Assembly (NCBI GenBank): GCA_934476455.1
Contig: CAKSNY010000003.1
Coordinates: 1-64,000 of the forward strand
Direction of reading: 5' to 3'
Source of the DNA: an uncultured Clostridia bacterium
Lineage (GTDB): Bacteria; Bacillota; Clostridia; UMGS1883
Length of the DNA: 64,000 bases
Position numbers and translations under genes: made by a program. Below the pieces are notes generated by a model, which saw nothing but the letters and a program-made list of their open reading frames with translations, was not told the origin of the DNA and ran no database searches. Each line of letters opens with the position of its first letter. The first letter of the stretch is position 1. Shown here in pieces: positions 33,484-42,360 of this stretch.

Positions 33484-34662
33484 ATGCAGTTTAATATATC
33501 CGACAGAATGAAAGAGCTGCGCGGCTCGGCAATAAGGGAAATGTTTAAGGCAATGTCAGATCCGCAGATGATATCGCTTGCCGGCGGCAACCCTGCGGCA
33601 GAGCTTTTCCCGAAAGACGAGATGGCGCGCATTGCAAAAGACATTTTGGAAAACAACCCCGTTGCCGCACTGCAATACGGCATATCGGAGGGAAACGTTC
33701 AGCTTAGGGAAAAGATAACCGAAATAATAAAAGAGCGCGAAAACATAAACTGTAATCTTGACGAAATAACCATAGTTTCGGGCGGGCAGCAGGCAATAGA
33801 AATATGCGCAAAACTGTTTTTAAACGAGGGCGACTGCGTAATAGCGGAAGAGCCGTCCTTCGTGGGTGCGCTTAATGCGTTCCGTTCTTACGGCGCCGTA
33901 ATAAAAGGCGTTAAAGTAGATGACGACGGAATGGATACAGACGCGCTTGAGAAAGCTATAGCCGAGAATAAAAACGTAAAGCTTATTTATACGATACCGA
34001 ATTTCCAGAATCCCTCCGGCATAACAATGAGCATAGAAAAAAGGAAGCGTCTTTTGGATATTGCCGTTAAAAACAACATTTTCGTTATTGAGGACAACCC
34101 CTACGGCGAGCTTACGTTTACGGGGGAGAAGCTTCCTACGATAAAGTCTATGGATACAGAGGGCGCTGTTTTGTACTGCGGCTCGTTTTCAAAAATACTT
34201 GCGCCGGGGCTTCGGCTCGGATTTTTAATTGCGGCAAAAAATGTTACGGAAAAGATTGTTTTGGGAAAGCAGGTTTCGGATGTTCACACCTCGCTTTTGC
34301 CGCAGCTTATAGCGCTTGAATATCTTAAAAAATACGACATCGGAGAGCATATTGAAAAGCTGCGCGCACTCTATAAGAAAAAGTGCGGCGTAATGCTTGA
34401 CGCTATAGAAAAGTATCTTCCCGAAGAGGTAAAGCATACAACGCCCGAGGGCGGGCTTTTCGTATGGTGCAGTATGGAAGGAATAGACGCGCTTAAGATT
34501 AAAGACGAATGTATGAAAAAGAAAGTGCTTATAGTTCCGGGTAACAGCTTTGCGGCAGACCAAAGCAAGGTAAGCTGCGGGTTCAGGCTGAATTTTTCCT
34601 CCACGCCGGATGATATTATGGTTGAGGGCATAAAGCGCCTGGGTGAAGCACTGAAAAAATAA
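33484..34662 (+). CDS. PLP-dependent aminotransferase (2-aminoadipate/KAT-like)
   Basis: A 392-residue fold-type I aminotransferase of the class I/II group close to the domain of MocR proteins and LysN/AadAT enzymes. PLP Lys237 is in CGSFSKILAPGLRLG; earlier motifs are MISLAGGNPAAELFP and the PLP-Asp region YTIPNFQNPSGITM. The DNA-binding domain of MocR regulators is absent, so it is a free enzyme. The amino donor and acceptor are not predictable. The start is ATG 33484 (GGGAGAGG upstream). Confidence 0.9.
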   Translation: MQFNISDRMKELRGSAIREMFKAMSDPQMISLAGGNPAAELFPKDEMARIAKDILENNPVAALQYGISEGNVQLREKITEIIKERENINCNLDEITIVSGGQQAIEICAKLFLNEGDCVIAEEPSFVGALNAFRSYGAVIKGVKVDDDGMDTDALEKAIAENKNVKLIYTIPNFQNPSGITMSIEKRKRLLDIAVKNNIFVIEDNPYGELTFTGEKLPTIKSMDTEGAVLYCGSFSKILAPGLRLGFLIAAKNVTEKIVLGKQVSDVHTSLLPQLIALEYLKKYDIGEHIEKLRALYKKKCGVMLDAIEKYLPEEVKHTTPEGGLFVWCSMEGIDALKIKDECMKKKVLIVPGNSFAADQSKVSCGFRLNFSSTPDDIMVEGIKRLGEALKK

Positions 34663-34684
34663 TTTTCCGATAGGGGGATGTTTA

Positions 34685-35308
34685 ATGCGCGGGCGCTTTA
34701 TAGTTTTTGAAGGGATAGACGGTGCCGGTAAAAGCACACAGATGCTTCTTTTAAAAGAGCACCTGGAAAAGGAAGGCAGAAAAGTAAAAATAACGGCAGA
34801 GCCTACACAATCGGTAACGGGCGGCGCGCTTAGGGACGCGCTTTCAGGTAATTTTAAAAGAACGCAGACAGAGCTTGCTGCAATGTTTCTTTCGGACAGG
34901 GTGTTTCATAACAACGACCCGTACGCGGGAATTGTGCAGGCACTTGAAAAAGGGTACGACGTTTTGTGCGACAGATACTATTATTCATCGTTTGCGTATC
35001 AGGGGCTTGACACGTCGCTTAAATGGGTTATGGATATGAATCTTAACTGCCCCGATATAACGCGCCCGGACCTATGTATATTTCTTGATTTGGACGCGGA
35101 AAAATCGCGCAGGCGTATAGAAAAATCGCGTACGGAAACGGAAATTTTTGAAAATAGCGAAACGCTCGGAAAAATAAGAAACAAATTCTTTGAAATATTT
35201 GATATTCTTAAGGACGAAAATATTGCCGTGGTGGATGCAAGCGGTACGGTTTCGGACATTGCGGAGAAAATCTATCAAAGGGTTTCGCTTTTAAAAAGGG
35301 AAGATTAA
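34685..35308 (+). CDS. tmk: Thymidylate kinase
   Basis: A 207-residue dTMP kinase. Walker A is FEGIDGAGKSTQ, the DRX motif appears in LCDRYYYSSFAYQG, and the lid/Walker B area FLDLDAEKSRRRIEKSR follows. It phosphorylates dTMP to dTDP for DNA synthesis. The gene follows the aminotransferase after 22 nt and precedes tsaC by 1 nt, so it sits in a probable transcript running from uxaC to the HD gene. Confidence 0.95.
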   Translation: MRGRFIVFEGIDGAGKSTQMLLLKEHLEKEGRKVKITAEPTQSVTGGALRDALSGNFKRTQTELAAMFLSDRVFHNNDPYAGIVQALEKGYDVLCDRYYYSSFAYQGLDTSLKWVMDMNLNCPDITRPDLCIFLDLDAEKSRRRIEKSRTETEIFENSETLGKIRNKFFEIFDILKDENIAVVDASGTVSDIAEKIYQRVSLLKRED

Positions 35309-35309
35309 G

Positions 35310-36299
35310 TTGACGAAGATAATAAAAATAAATCCTGACAATATTGATACAGATTTAATTAAAGAGGCTGCCGCCGTTATAAAACGCGGCGGTCTTGTGG
35401 CTTTTCCGACAGAAACGGTTTACGGACTCGGCGCAGACACTTTTAACGAAAACGCCGTAAAAGAAATATTTGCGGCAAAGGGGCGCCCTATGGATAACCC
35501 CCTTATTTCACACATAGCCCGTTTTGACGAGGTGGAGCGTTTCGCGCGTGAAATTCCGCAAAGCGCCGTAAAGCTTGCAGAGCATTTCTGGGGCGGTCCG
35601 CTTACAATGATATTTAAAAAGCGCCGCGGTATTCCCGACAGCGTAACAGCCGGGCTTGATACCGTTGCCGTAAGACTTCCGAGCCACAGCATAGCAAACG
35701 CTCTTATAAAATATTCCGGCACACCGATTGCCGCGCCAAGCGCAAATTTAAGCGGAAAACCAAGCCCCACCACCGCACGCCATACAATACAGGACCTTGA
35801 CGGCAGGGTGGATATGATTATTGACGGCGGGGAGGCTTTTATAGGCATAGAATCCACGGTTATTGATTTAAGCACCCCCGTTCCCACTGTATTAAGGCCG
35901 GGCGCAATATCGCCGGAGGATATGAAAAGCATTATAGGCGATGTATATTACGGAAAAAACACGGCAGACGCGCCCAAGTGCCCCGGTATGAAGTATAAGC
36001 ATTACAGCCCCGACGCGGAGGTTTTTGTAATGAATAACATAGAAAATGCCGACGATGTGTGCACAAAAGATGCATGCGTAATAGTAAAAAATGCAAAAAA
36101 TTACAGCTTTAAAAACTGTAAATGCGTGTTTGACGCAGGCAGCGACGACCACCAGTATGCGGCACGGCTGTTTTACCTTTTGCGCCGAGCCGATGAAGAT
36201 GGCTTAAAATACGTATATGCGCAGATGCCGGGCGATGACGGCATTGGGGTTGCGCTTAAAAACAGGCTTTTAAAAGCCGCAGCGGGGAGGGTGCTGTAA
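35310..36299 (+). CDS. tsaC: L-threonylcarbamoyladenylate synthase (TsaC2/Sua5/YwlC)
   Basis: A 329-residue enzyme that makes threonylcarbamoyl-AMP from threonine, bicarbonate and ATP for the t6A37 tRNA modification. The YrdC domain has KRGGLVAFPTETVYGLGAD, the KGRPMDNPL loop and APSANLSGKPSPT. The C-terminal Sua5 domain (about 215-329) is linked through PGMKYKHYSPDAEV. This is the long Sua5 form. It begins with TTG one base after tmk and abuts the phosphatase-acetyltransferase fusion. Confidence 0.95.
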   Translation: MTKIIKINPDNIDTDLIKEAAAVIKRGGLVAFPTETVYGLGADTFNENAVKEIFAAKGRPMDNPLISHIARFDEVERFAREIPQSAVKLAEHFWGGPLTMIFKKRRGIPDSVTAGLDTVAVRLPSHSIANALIKYSGTPIAAPSANLSGKPSPTTARHTIQDLDGRVDMIIDGGEAFIGIESTVIDLSTPVPTVLRPGAISPEDMKSIIGDVYYGKNTADAPKCPGMKYKHYSPDAEVFVMNNIENADDVCTKDACVIVKNAKNYSFKNCKCVFDAGSDDHQYAARLFYLLRRADEDGLKYVYAQMPGDDGIGVALKNRLLKAAAGRVL

Positions 36300-37145
36300 A
36301 TGGAATATAAAAACGATGTGCTTTTTGTGTGTACGGGCAATACCTGCCGCAGCCCGATGGCGCAGGCTATATATAAGGCATATTTTCCCGAGGAAACCGT
36401 ATTAAGCGCCGGTATGATGACCGGCGGAAGTCCCGTAAGCGAAAACGCCGTAAAGGCTGCGGCAAAATACGGCGCAGATATTGCGGGTTATTTTTCAAGG
36501 CGCATTACCGTAAAGGATATTGACGACAGCGCCCTTACCCTTACAATGACAAATGCGCAGCGAAATCAGCTTTTGGACGTATTGGGTAAGGAATATGAAA
36601 ATAAAATACAAACCCTTGCCGAATTTGCGGGAGAAAACGCCGACATACCCGACCCGTTCGGCGGCGATGAGAAAACGTATATTAAAACGGCAGACGCTAT
36701 ATACGGCTATATAATGAAAGGGAAAAAGCGTGTGTATGCGCGCCGGGTTGCCGCTTTGGAAAAAGATATTTTCCCGGACCCGCAAAGTGCCGACACTGTT
36801 TTGTACGAGATGGAAAGGGACAATGTGTGCCTTGCGTTAAACGGAAAAAATGTGTTTTCCTACTGTGTGTTTATGACAGCCGCAGACGAGGGCGAGGTGC
36901 TTAGAATTGCAGTGGAAAAGCACAGTCGCAGAAACGGCGTGGGCGAAAAAATACTGTCGGACGCGATAGAAAAAATGCGCGCGCGCGGGGTAAAAAAAAT
37001 ATACCTTGAGGTGCGCGAGAGCAATATACCCGCTATAAGGCTTTATGAAAAGACAGGCTTTGTAAAAAGCGGTATGCGCAAGGCTTATTACAGCGATAAC
37101 GGAGAAAATGCGCTTTTATATACATTAGAAATTGGGGAAGATTAA
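36300..37145 (+). CDS. Protein-arginine phosphatase-like (YwlE) domain fused to RimI-type N-acetyltransferase
   Basis: A 281-residue two-domain protein. Residues 1 to about 145 are a low-molecular-weight phosphatase with the P-loop CTGNTCRS (Cys11 to Ser18) and the general-acid DPF motif at Asp118. Thr12 in CTGNTCR is the residue linked to phosphoarginine specificity in YwlE. From about residue 160 a GNAT acetyltransferase of RimI type follows, with the acetyl-CoA loop KHSRRNGVGEKIL and EVRESNIPAIRLYEKTGF. The gene lies between tsaC and tsaD, where separate ywlE and rimI genes commonly occur. Its ATG follows the tsaC stop codon directly. The fusion is unusual; both halves look intact. Confidence 0.9.
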   Translation: MEYKNDVLFVCTGNTCRSPMAQAIYKAYFPEETVLSAGMMTGGSPVSENAVKAAAKYGADIAGYFSRRITVKDIDDSALTLTMTNAQRNQLLDVLGKEYENKIQTLAEFAGENADIPDPFGGDEKTYIKTADAIYGYIMKGKKRVYARRVAALEKDIFPDPQSADTVLYEMERDNVCLALNGKNVFSYCVFMTAADEGEVLRIAVEKHSRRNGVGEKILSDAIEKMRARGVKKIYLEVRESNIPAIRLYEKTGFVKSGMRKAYYSDNGENALLYTLEIGED

Positions 37146-37146
37146 G

Positions 37147-38169
37147 ATGGCTTATATTTTGGGGATTGAATCGTCATGCGACGAAACGGCGGCGTCCGTT
37201 ACAAAAGACGGGCGAGAGGTACTGTCAAACGTGGTGTATTCGCAGATTGATCTGCATAAAATATACGGCGGTGTAGTTCCGGAGATTGCCTCACGCAAGC
37301 ACATAGAAAAAATAATCTATGTAATAGACGAAGCGCTGCGCCGTGCAAAGCTTAAAAAAGAAGATATAGACGCCGTCGCGGTAACATATAACCCCGGGCT
37401 TGTGGGGGCGCTGCTTGTGGGGGTGTCGGTTGCAAAGGCGCTTGCCTATGCGATGAATAAACCGCTTGTTCCGGTAAACCATATACAGGGGCATATTGCG
37501 GCAAATTATATCGCGCATAAGGACTTAGAGCCGCCTTTTGTTTGCCTGGTAGCCTCCGGCGGACACAGCCATATATTAAATATAAAAGACTACCGCGAGT
37601 TTGAGGTGCTCGGCGCAACAACGGACGACGCCGCGGGCGAAGCCTTTGATAAGGCTGCACGCGTGCTTGGGTTGGGCTATCCCGGCGGACCTAAGCTTAA
37701 CCGCCTTGCCGAAAACGGAAATCCCGATGCAATAAAGTTTCCGCGCCCGTGCCATGGGTTTGACTTCAGCTTTTCGGGGCTGAAAACAGCGGTTATAAAC
37801 TACGTGCATACGAAACAGCAAAATAAAGAACAAATAAATTATGCGGATGTGGCGGCATCCTTTCAAAGCGCTGTGTGCGATTGCCTTGTTAAAAACACAA
37901 TTGCCGCGGCAGAGGCGGTTAAAAGCAAAAGGGTTGCCATTGCGGGCGGCGTTGCGGCAAATACCTGCCTGCGCGACTTAATGGAAAAAACCGCACATTC
38001 AAAGGGTATGGATTTTTACTGCCCGCCGATAGACCTTTGCACCGACAACGGGGCGTTTGTTTCGTGCGCGGGGTATTATAACTTTATATCGGGCATAAGG
38101 GGAAATCTGGAGCTTAACGCCGTGCCGCAGCTTAGTATAACAGACATTAAAACAGGTGGTGCTTTATGA
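37147..38169 (+). CDS. tsaD: tRNA N6-adenosine threonylcarbamoyltransferase TsaD
   Basis: A 340-residue ASKHA-fold enzyme that transfers threonylcarbamoyl to A37 of ANN-decoding tRNAs. It has GIESSCDETAASV, the metal-binding HIQGH motif (His112, His116), GGHSHIL, and the AIAGGVAANTCLR segment. Length is standard. ATG 37147 is preferred to 37132, which sits on the GGGGA site and would overlap the previous gene. It overlaps the aminopeptidase gene by 4 bp. The required TsaB and TsaE partners are not in this window. Confidence 0.96.
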   Translation: MAYILGIESSCDETAASVTKDGREVLSNVVYSQIDLHKIYGGVVPEIASRKHIEKIIYVIDEALRRAKLKKEDIDAVAVTYNPGLVGALLVGVSVAKALAYAMNKPLVPVNHIQGHIAANYIAHKDLEPPFVCLVASGGHSHILNIKDYREFEVLGATTDDAAGEAFDKAARVLGLGYPGGPKLNRLAENGNPDAIKFPRPCHGFDFSFSGLKTAVINYVHTKQQNKEQINYADVAASFQSAVCDCLVKNTIAAAEAVKSKRVAIAGGVAANTCLRDLMEKTAHSKGMDFYCPPIDLCTDNGAFVSCAGYYNFISGIRGNLELNAVPQLSITDIKTGGAL

Positions 38170-39917
38170 AAGAGCGTCTTTTGGCTTTGCGCGAGTATAT
38201 GAAAAAAGAGGGGGTCGGCGCGTGCGTTATTCCCACGTCAGACCCGCATATGAGCGAGTATTTGTGCAATCATTTTAAAACGAGAGAGTTTTTCTGCCCG
38301 TTCACGGGCTCTGCGGGAACGCTTGCCGTAACTGCGGAAAAAAGCCTGCTTTGGACGGACGGGCGGTATTTCATACAGGCGGAAAAAGAGCTTTCGGGCA
38401 GCGAAACACGCCTTATGCGTATGGGGGAAAAGGAAACGCCCACGGTGGAGGAATTTTTATGCACCGAGCTTAAAAAGGGCGAATGTGCCGCACTTGACGG
38501 GCGGCTTTTTTCATTTAACCGCCTTGAAAAAATGCGCCGAAAGCTTTGTGAAAACGGTATAGATTTAAAATACGATTTTGACCCTGCCGTTCTTTGGCAC
38601 GGGCGCCCCGATATGCCGCGCGAAAAGGCGTTTTTATTAGATGACGGGGGCGCGGGCACAGATGTAAAGGATAAGCTTTGCGCCATAGCAGAGCGTATAG
38701 AAGAAAACGGCGCGGACTATTTTCTTATATCAAGTGCGGACGGCGTTTGCTGGACGCTTAATATAAGATGCGGCGATGTTTACTGTACGCCCGTTATGCT
38801 GTCATTTCTGCTTGTTTCAAAAGACGGCGCACTGCTTTTCGCAAACGGGGAAAAGCTTTTAGATACAGAGAAGTACCTTTGTAAAAACAATGTAACACAA
38901 AAAGATTACGACAGCGTATACAGCGTTGTTTCAAGCCTTCCCGAGGAGGCGCGCGTAATTTGCGACTTTGAAAAAACAAACTATATGCTTGTAAAATCTT
39001 TGGGAAAGCGCGCTGTAAACCACAGTGATTTTGCCGAGGAAATGAAGTGTGTAAAAAGCAGTGCCGAGCTTGAAAATATAAAGCGCGCATATATATTGGA
39101 AAATACGGCGCTTATAAAAACTTTTTACAACATATACGAAAGCGGTAAAATAAAAAACGAAACAGACGTTTGCCGCGAAATCGAAAAAAACCGTGCCGCA
39201 GCAAAAGAGTATATGTATCCGTCGTTTGAAACGATAGCGGCATACGGAAAAAACGCCGCGATGATGCACTACAGCCCGATAGAGGAAACCGCCGCAAAAA
39301 TACAAAAGCGCGGAATGCTTTTAATAGATACCGGCGGGCAGTATGCCATAGGCACGACCGACACAACACGAACGCTTATTTTAGGAGATATAACCCCGCA
39401 GCAGGCTGAAAACTACACCCTTGTGCTGAAAGGGAATATAAATTTGGCAAGAACCGTTTTTAAAGAGGGGTGCAGCGGGCGCGATATAGACATTGCCGCA
39501 CGCCGCTTCCTTTGGGAAAAAGGGCTTGATTATCGCTGCGGCACCGGGCACGGCGTAGGCTATGTTTTGTGTGTGCATGAGGGCCCGCAGCGCATTTCAA
39601 AGGGCGGCGACTATGTCCTTAAAGAGGGAATGACCGTTACCGACGAACCCGGCGTATATATAGAAAACGAGTACGGAATACGCATAGAAACACACCTTTG
39701 CATTGTAAAAAAGTGTGAAACGGAATACGGAAAGTTCTTGGAATTTCAGAATTTAAGCTACTGCCCAATCGGTACAAAGGGCATTGCGGCAGAGCTTTTA
39801 ACGCCCGATGAAAAGGAATATCTTAACCGATACAACGAAAAATGCAGACAAATGTATAAAAAATATCTTACAGCGGAGGAATATTTATGGCTGGAGAATT
39901 ACACGGCGAGGATTTAA
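38166..39917 (+). CDS. Xaa-Pro aminopeptidase (aminopeptidase P, M24B)
   Basis: A 583-residue metallopeptidase that removes N-terminal residues preceding proline. Two creatinase-like N-terminal domains (TSDPHMSEYLCNHFKTREFF, LLWTDGRYFIQAE) precede the pita-bread catalytic domain with metal ligands in LIDTGGQYAIGTTDTTRTL, TGHGVGYVLCVHEGPQRI, TDEPGVYIENEYGIRIE. The three-domain length matches the eukaryote-like long form common in Firmicutes and Bacteroides. Cytoplasmic; no signal peptide. It overlaps the next gene by 31 bp. Confidence 0.94.
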   Translation: MKERLLALREYMKKEGVGACVIPTSDPHMSEYLCNHFKTREFFCPFTGSAGTLAVTAEKSLLWTDGRYFIQAEKELSGSETRLMRMGEKETPTVEEFLCTELKKGECAALDGRLFSFNRLEKMRRKLCENGIDLKYDFDPAVLWHGRPDMPREKAFLLDDGGAGTDVKDKLCAIAERIEENGADYFLISSADGVCWTLNIRCGDVYCTPVMLSFLLVSKDGALLFANGEKLLDTEKYLCKNNVTQKDYDSVYSVVSSLPEEARVICDFEKTNYMLVKSLGKRAVNHSDFAEEMKCVKSSAELENIKRAYILENTALIKTFYNIYESGKIKNETDVCREIEKNRAAAKEYMYPSFETIAAYGKNAAMMHYSPIEETAAKIQKRGMLLIDTGGQYAIGTTDTTRTLILGDITPQQAENYTLVLKGNINLARTVFKEGCSGRDIDIAARRFLWEKGLDYRCGTGHGVGYVLCVHEGPQRISKGGDYVLKEGMTVTDEPGVYIENEYGIRIETHLCIVKKCETEYGKFLEFQNLSYCPIGTKGIAAELLTPDEKEYLNRYNEKCRQMYKKYLTAEEYLWLENYTARI

Positions 39918-40510
39918 AAAACGCAGATTTTGATAAAATAATAAGATTTTCTGTTATCTGCGACCAAATGAAATCGGTTTACCGCAGAACAATGCTTTGC
40001 GACCTTTCACGCCGCGAAACAGACGCGGAACATTCGTGGCACCTTGCGCTTATGGCGATGCTTCTTTCGGATTATGCGCCCGAGGGTACGGATATTGCAA
40101 AGGTTATACAAATGGTTGTTGTGCACGACCTTGTGGAGATATACGCGGGCGATACGTTTTGTTACGACGAGCATGCCGCGCTTTCCAAAAAAGACCGCGA
40201 AAAGGACGCCGCGGACAGGCTTTTTGCAATTTTGCCGCAAAAGATCGGGCACAGTATGCGTTCTCTTTGGGAAGAGTTTGACGAGGAAACAACAAACGAA
40301 GCTGCATTTGCCGCCGCGCTTGACAGGCTGCAACCGCTTTTAAACAATTTTATGACGGACGGCTACACCTGGCGCGAGGGCGCGGTAGAGCGAAAAAGCG
40401 TTGAAAAAAGAACAAGCCTTATTAAAAAGGCAATCCCGAAAGCGGCAGAGCTTTTGGATGAAATTATGGACGATTCCGAAAGAAAAGGTTTTTTCACGAA
40501 AAAAGAATAA
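39887..40510 (+). CDS. HD-domain phosphohydrolase (YfbR/HDDC2-like)
   Basis: A 207-residue HD-domain protein. Metal ligands are visible in RRETDAEHSWHLALMAM and VVHDLVEIYAGD, a pattern shared with YfbR-type 5'-deoxynucleotidases and HDDC2. A nucleotide monophosphatase role is likely but not provable here. The start codon lies inside the end of the aminopeptidase gene behind GGAGG, so the 31-bp overlap is well supported. Confidence 0.86.
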   Translation: MAGELHGEDLKNADFDKIIRFSVICDQMKSVYRRTMLCDLSRRETDAEHSWHLALMAMLLSDYAPEGTDIAKVIQMVVVHDLVEIYAGDTFCYDEHAALSKKDREKDAADRLFAILPQKIGHSMRSLWEEFDEETTNEAAFAAALDRLQPLLNNFMTDGYTWREGAVERKSVEKRTSLIKKAIPKAAELLDEIMDDSERKGFFTKKE

Positions 40511-40565
40511 ACAAATATAATAGGTATTGGAAAAGTGTTTTTTGAGTATCTTTTTAATATTTTTA

Positions 40566-40594
40566 TTGCAAATAGGAAAAAGATGTAGTAGAAT
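40566..40594 (+). promoter_or_regulatory. Promoter of the class I aminotransferase gene
   Basis: TTGCAA (40566-40571), 17 bp, TAGAAT (40589-40594); the start codon is 28 nt downstream. Confidence 0.7.
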
Positions 40595-40622
40595 AGAAGA
40601 TATTTTTACGGTGGTGAATGAT

Positions 40623-41816
40623 ATGTACTTATCCAAAAAATTTGCGGCGGTGAAGGCATCGTCCACACTTGCCATAGATACAAAGTTTAAAGCTATGAAG
40701 GCAGCAGGGGAGGACGTTGTCGGTTTCGGCGCGGGCGAGCCGGATTTTGACACGCCCGAGCATATACGTGCGGCTGCCATAAAAGCAATTGAGGACGGTT
40801 TTACGCGCTATACCCCGGCATCCGGCACGGTAGAGCTTAAAGAGGCAGTTGTCCAAAAGTTTAAGCGTGACAATAACCTTAGCTACAGTGTAAAAAATAT
40901 TGTTATTTCAAACGGTGCAAAACATTCGCTTATGAATGTGCTGGGCGCAATATTAAACCCGGGTGATGAGGTTATTATCCCCACACCGTGCTGGGTAAGC
41001 TATCCCGAAATGGTGCGGCTTAACGACGGTGTCCCCGTTTTTGTAAAAGCGACCGAGGAAGAGGGCTTTATCGTAAGTGCGGAAAAAATAGAAAAAGCCG
41101 TAACCGATAAAACCCGCGCAATTATTATAAATACACCGTCCAACCCTACCGGTATGGTATATTCAAAGGAAGAGCTTACGCGCATTGCCGAGCTTTGCGT
41201 AAAAAAGGAAATATACGTTGTGTCGGACGAAATTTACGAGCATCTTATTTATGACGGATATAAGCATTTTTCGATTGCGTCCGTAAATGAAAAAATAAAA
41301 GACTTTACAATCGTTGTAAACGGCGTAAGCAAAACATATGCTATGACGGGCTGGCGCATAGGCTATACGGCAAGCAACGAAAAAATAGCCTCTGTTATGG
41401 CAAACGTGCAAAGCCACGCTACCAGCAATCCGAACTCTATCGCGCAGAAAGCGGCGCTTGCCGCGCTTAACGGCGGTATGGAGGAGGCGCACAAAATGCG
41501 TGACGAGTTTGAAAGGCGCCGCAACTATATGGTAAAGCGCATAAACGAGATTGACGGCGTATCGTGCATTATGCCCGAGGGTGCGTTTTACGTTATGATG
41601 AATATATCGCGCCTTATCGGAAAGAAGTGCGGCGGGGAAGAAATTACCGGCAGCGATTCGTTTGCACAGCTGTTTTTGGATAACGCGCGCGTTGCGGTTG
41701 TTCCCTGCAGCGGATTTGACAGTGATATTCACGTTCGCTGGAGCTATGCAACAAGTATGGAAAATATAAAAGAGGGGCTTAACAGACTGGAGAGCTTTGT
41801 AGGCACACTTTCGTAA
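40623..41816 (+). CDS. Class I aspartate-type aminotransferase
   Basis: A 397-residue PLP enzyme of the aspartate aminotransferase I-gamma group. It has VVGFGAGEPDFDTPEHI, the INTPSNPTGMVYS segment, YVVSDEIYEHLIYDG and PLP Lys237 in NGVSKTYAMTGWRIGY, and the substrate-carboxylate Arg region near the C terminus (DIHVRWSYATS). It most likely transaminates aspartate/glutamate; related specificities such as prephenate cannot be excluded. It has its own promoter and a palindromic terminator, so it appears monocistronic. Start ATG 40623 follows a GGTGG site. Confidence 0.93.
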   Translation: MYLSKKFAAVKASSTLAIDTKFKAMKAAGEDVVGFGAGEPDFDTPEHIRAAAIKAIEDGFTRYTPASGTVELKEAVVQKFKRDNNLSYSVKNIVISNGAKHSLMNVLGAILNPGDEVIIPTPCWVSYPEMVRLNDGVPVFVKATEEEGFIVSAEKIEKAVTDKTRAIIINTPSNPTGMVYSKEELTRIAELCVKKEIYVVSDEIYEHLIYDGYKHFSIASVNEKIKDFTIVVNGVSKTYAMTGWRIGYTASNEKIASVMANVQSHATSNPNSIAQKAALAALNGGMEEAHKMRDEFERRRNYMVKRINEIDGVSCIMPEGAFYVMMNISRLIGKKCGGEEITGSDSFAQLFLDNARVAVVPCSGFDSDIHVRWSYATSMENIKEGLNRLESFVGTLS

Positions 41817-41820
41817 AAAG

Positions 41821-41850
41821 AGGGCGCGTATCAAATTTGATACGCGCCCT
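41821..41850. terminator. Bidirectional terminator
   Basis: A 30-bp perfect palindrome (AGGGCGCGTATCAAA and its complement) with A residues on the left and TTCTTTTT on the right, between convergent genes ending at 41816 and 41886. Confidence 0.9.
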
Positions 41851-41885
41851 TCTTTTTGCTGTTCGGGCTTTTTACCTTCCATTTA

Positions 41886-42266
41886 TCAGTGGAGGCTGTA
41901 TTTCCCCAGTGATTCCACCCGCTTTACCTCCTGCAGCATAATGTCTTTAAGAGACAACCCCAGACAATTACAAAGGCTTGCCATATAAAAAAGCATTTCC
42001 CCGATTTCGCTTTCAACGCTTGCGCGGCAGTCGGGGCAAAGCCTTCCGTTTATGCCGCTTGATTTTAACAGCTTTTTATAATCGCCGTCAAAATCAAGCG
42101 GCAGCTTTTCGCCCTTTATTTCAATGCATCCGCATCCCGTAGCGGATTTAACGGTGCTTCTGCACATTTTTGAAGATGTTAAGGAGCATTTTGTAAGAAT
42201 ATCCAAAATATTTGTATTACGAATAAGAAGATGCGAGATCCTCTCCTGAAATTCGTCAAAATTCAC
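41886..42266 (-). CDS. Small cysteine-containing protein with MazG-like C-terminal part
   Basis: A 126-residue protein of a type common in Clostridia (N terminus MNFDEFQERISHLLIRN, a central SATGCGCIEIKGEKLP, then GRLCPDCRASVESEIGEMLF). The last 45 residues (EIGEMLFYMASLCNCLGLSL) look like the core helices of MazG-type NTP pyrophosphohydrolases, but I do not see a full metal-binding set. CGC and CPDC pairs suggest a bound metal. Function unknown. It starts with GTG at 42266 behind GGAGG and has its own promoter with an inverted repeat. Confidence 0.75.
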   Translation of the reverse strand: MNFDEFQERISHLLIRNTNILDILTKCSLTSSKMCRSTVKSATGCGCIEIKGEKLPLDFDGDYKKLLKSSGINGRLCPDCRASVESEIGEMLFYMASLCNCLGLSLKDIMLQEVKRVESLGKYSLH

Positions 42267-42281
42267 GGTGCATTACCTCCA

Positions 42282-42311
42282 ATATGTTCTGTAAATAATT
42301 ATAGAACATAT
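42282..42311. promoter_or_regulatory. Inverted repeat overlapping the -10 box, possible operator
   Basis: ATATGTTCT (42282-42290) and AGAACATAT (42303-42311) form a perfect 9-bp dyad with 12 bp between, covering the -10 and transcription start of the adjacent minus-strand promoter. Confidence 0.5.
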
Positions 42312-42326
42312 GCGCGCGCCAGTCAA
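42298..42326 (-). promoter_or_regulatory. Promoter of the MazG-like gene
   Basis: On the minus strand TTGACT and TATAAT are 17 bp apart; the GTG start is 31 nt downstream. Confidence 0.7.
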
Positions 42327-42360
42327 TGAGAGGGTTTGTAAGAAAATGGCGAAACAGGCT

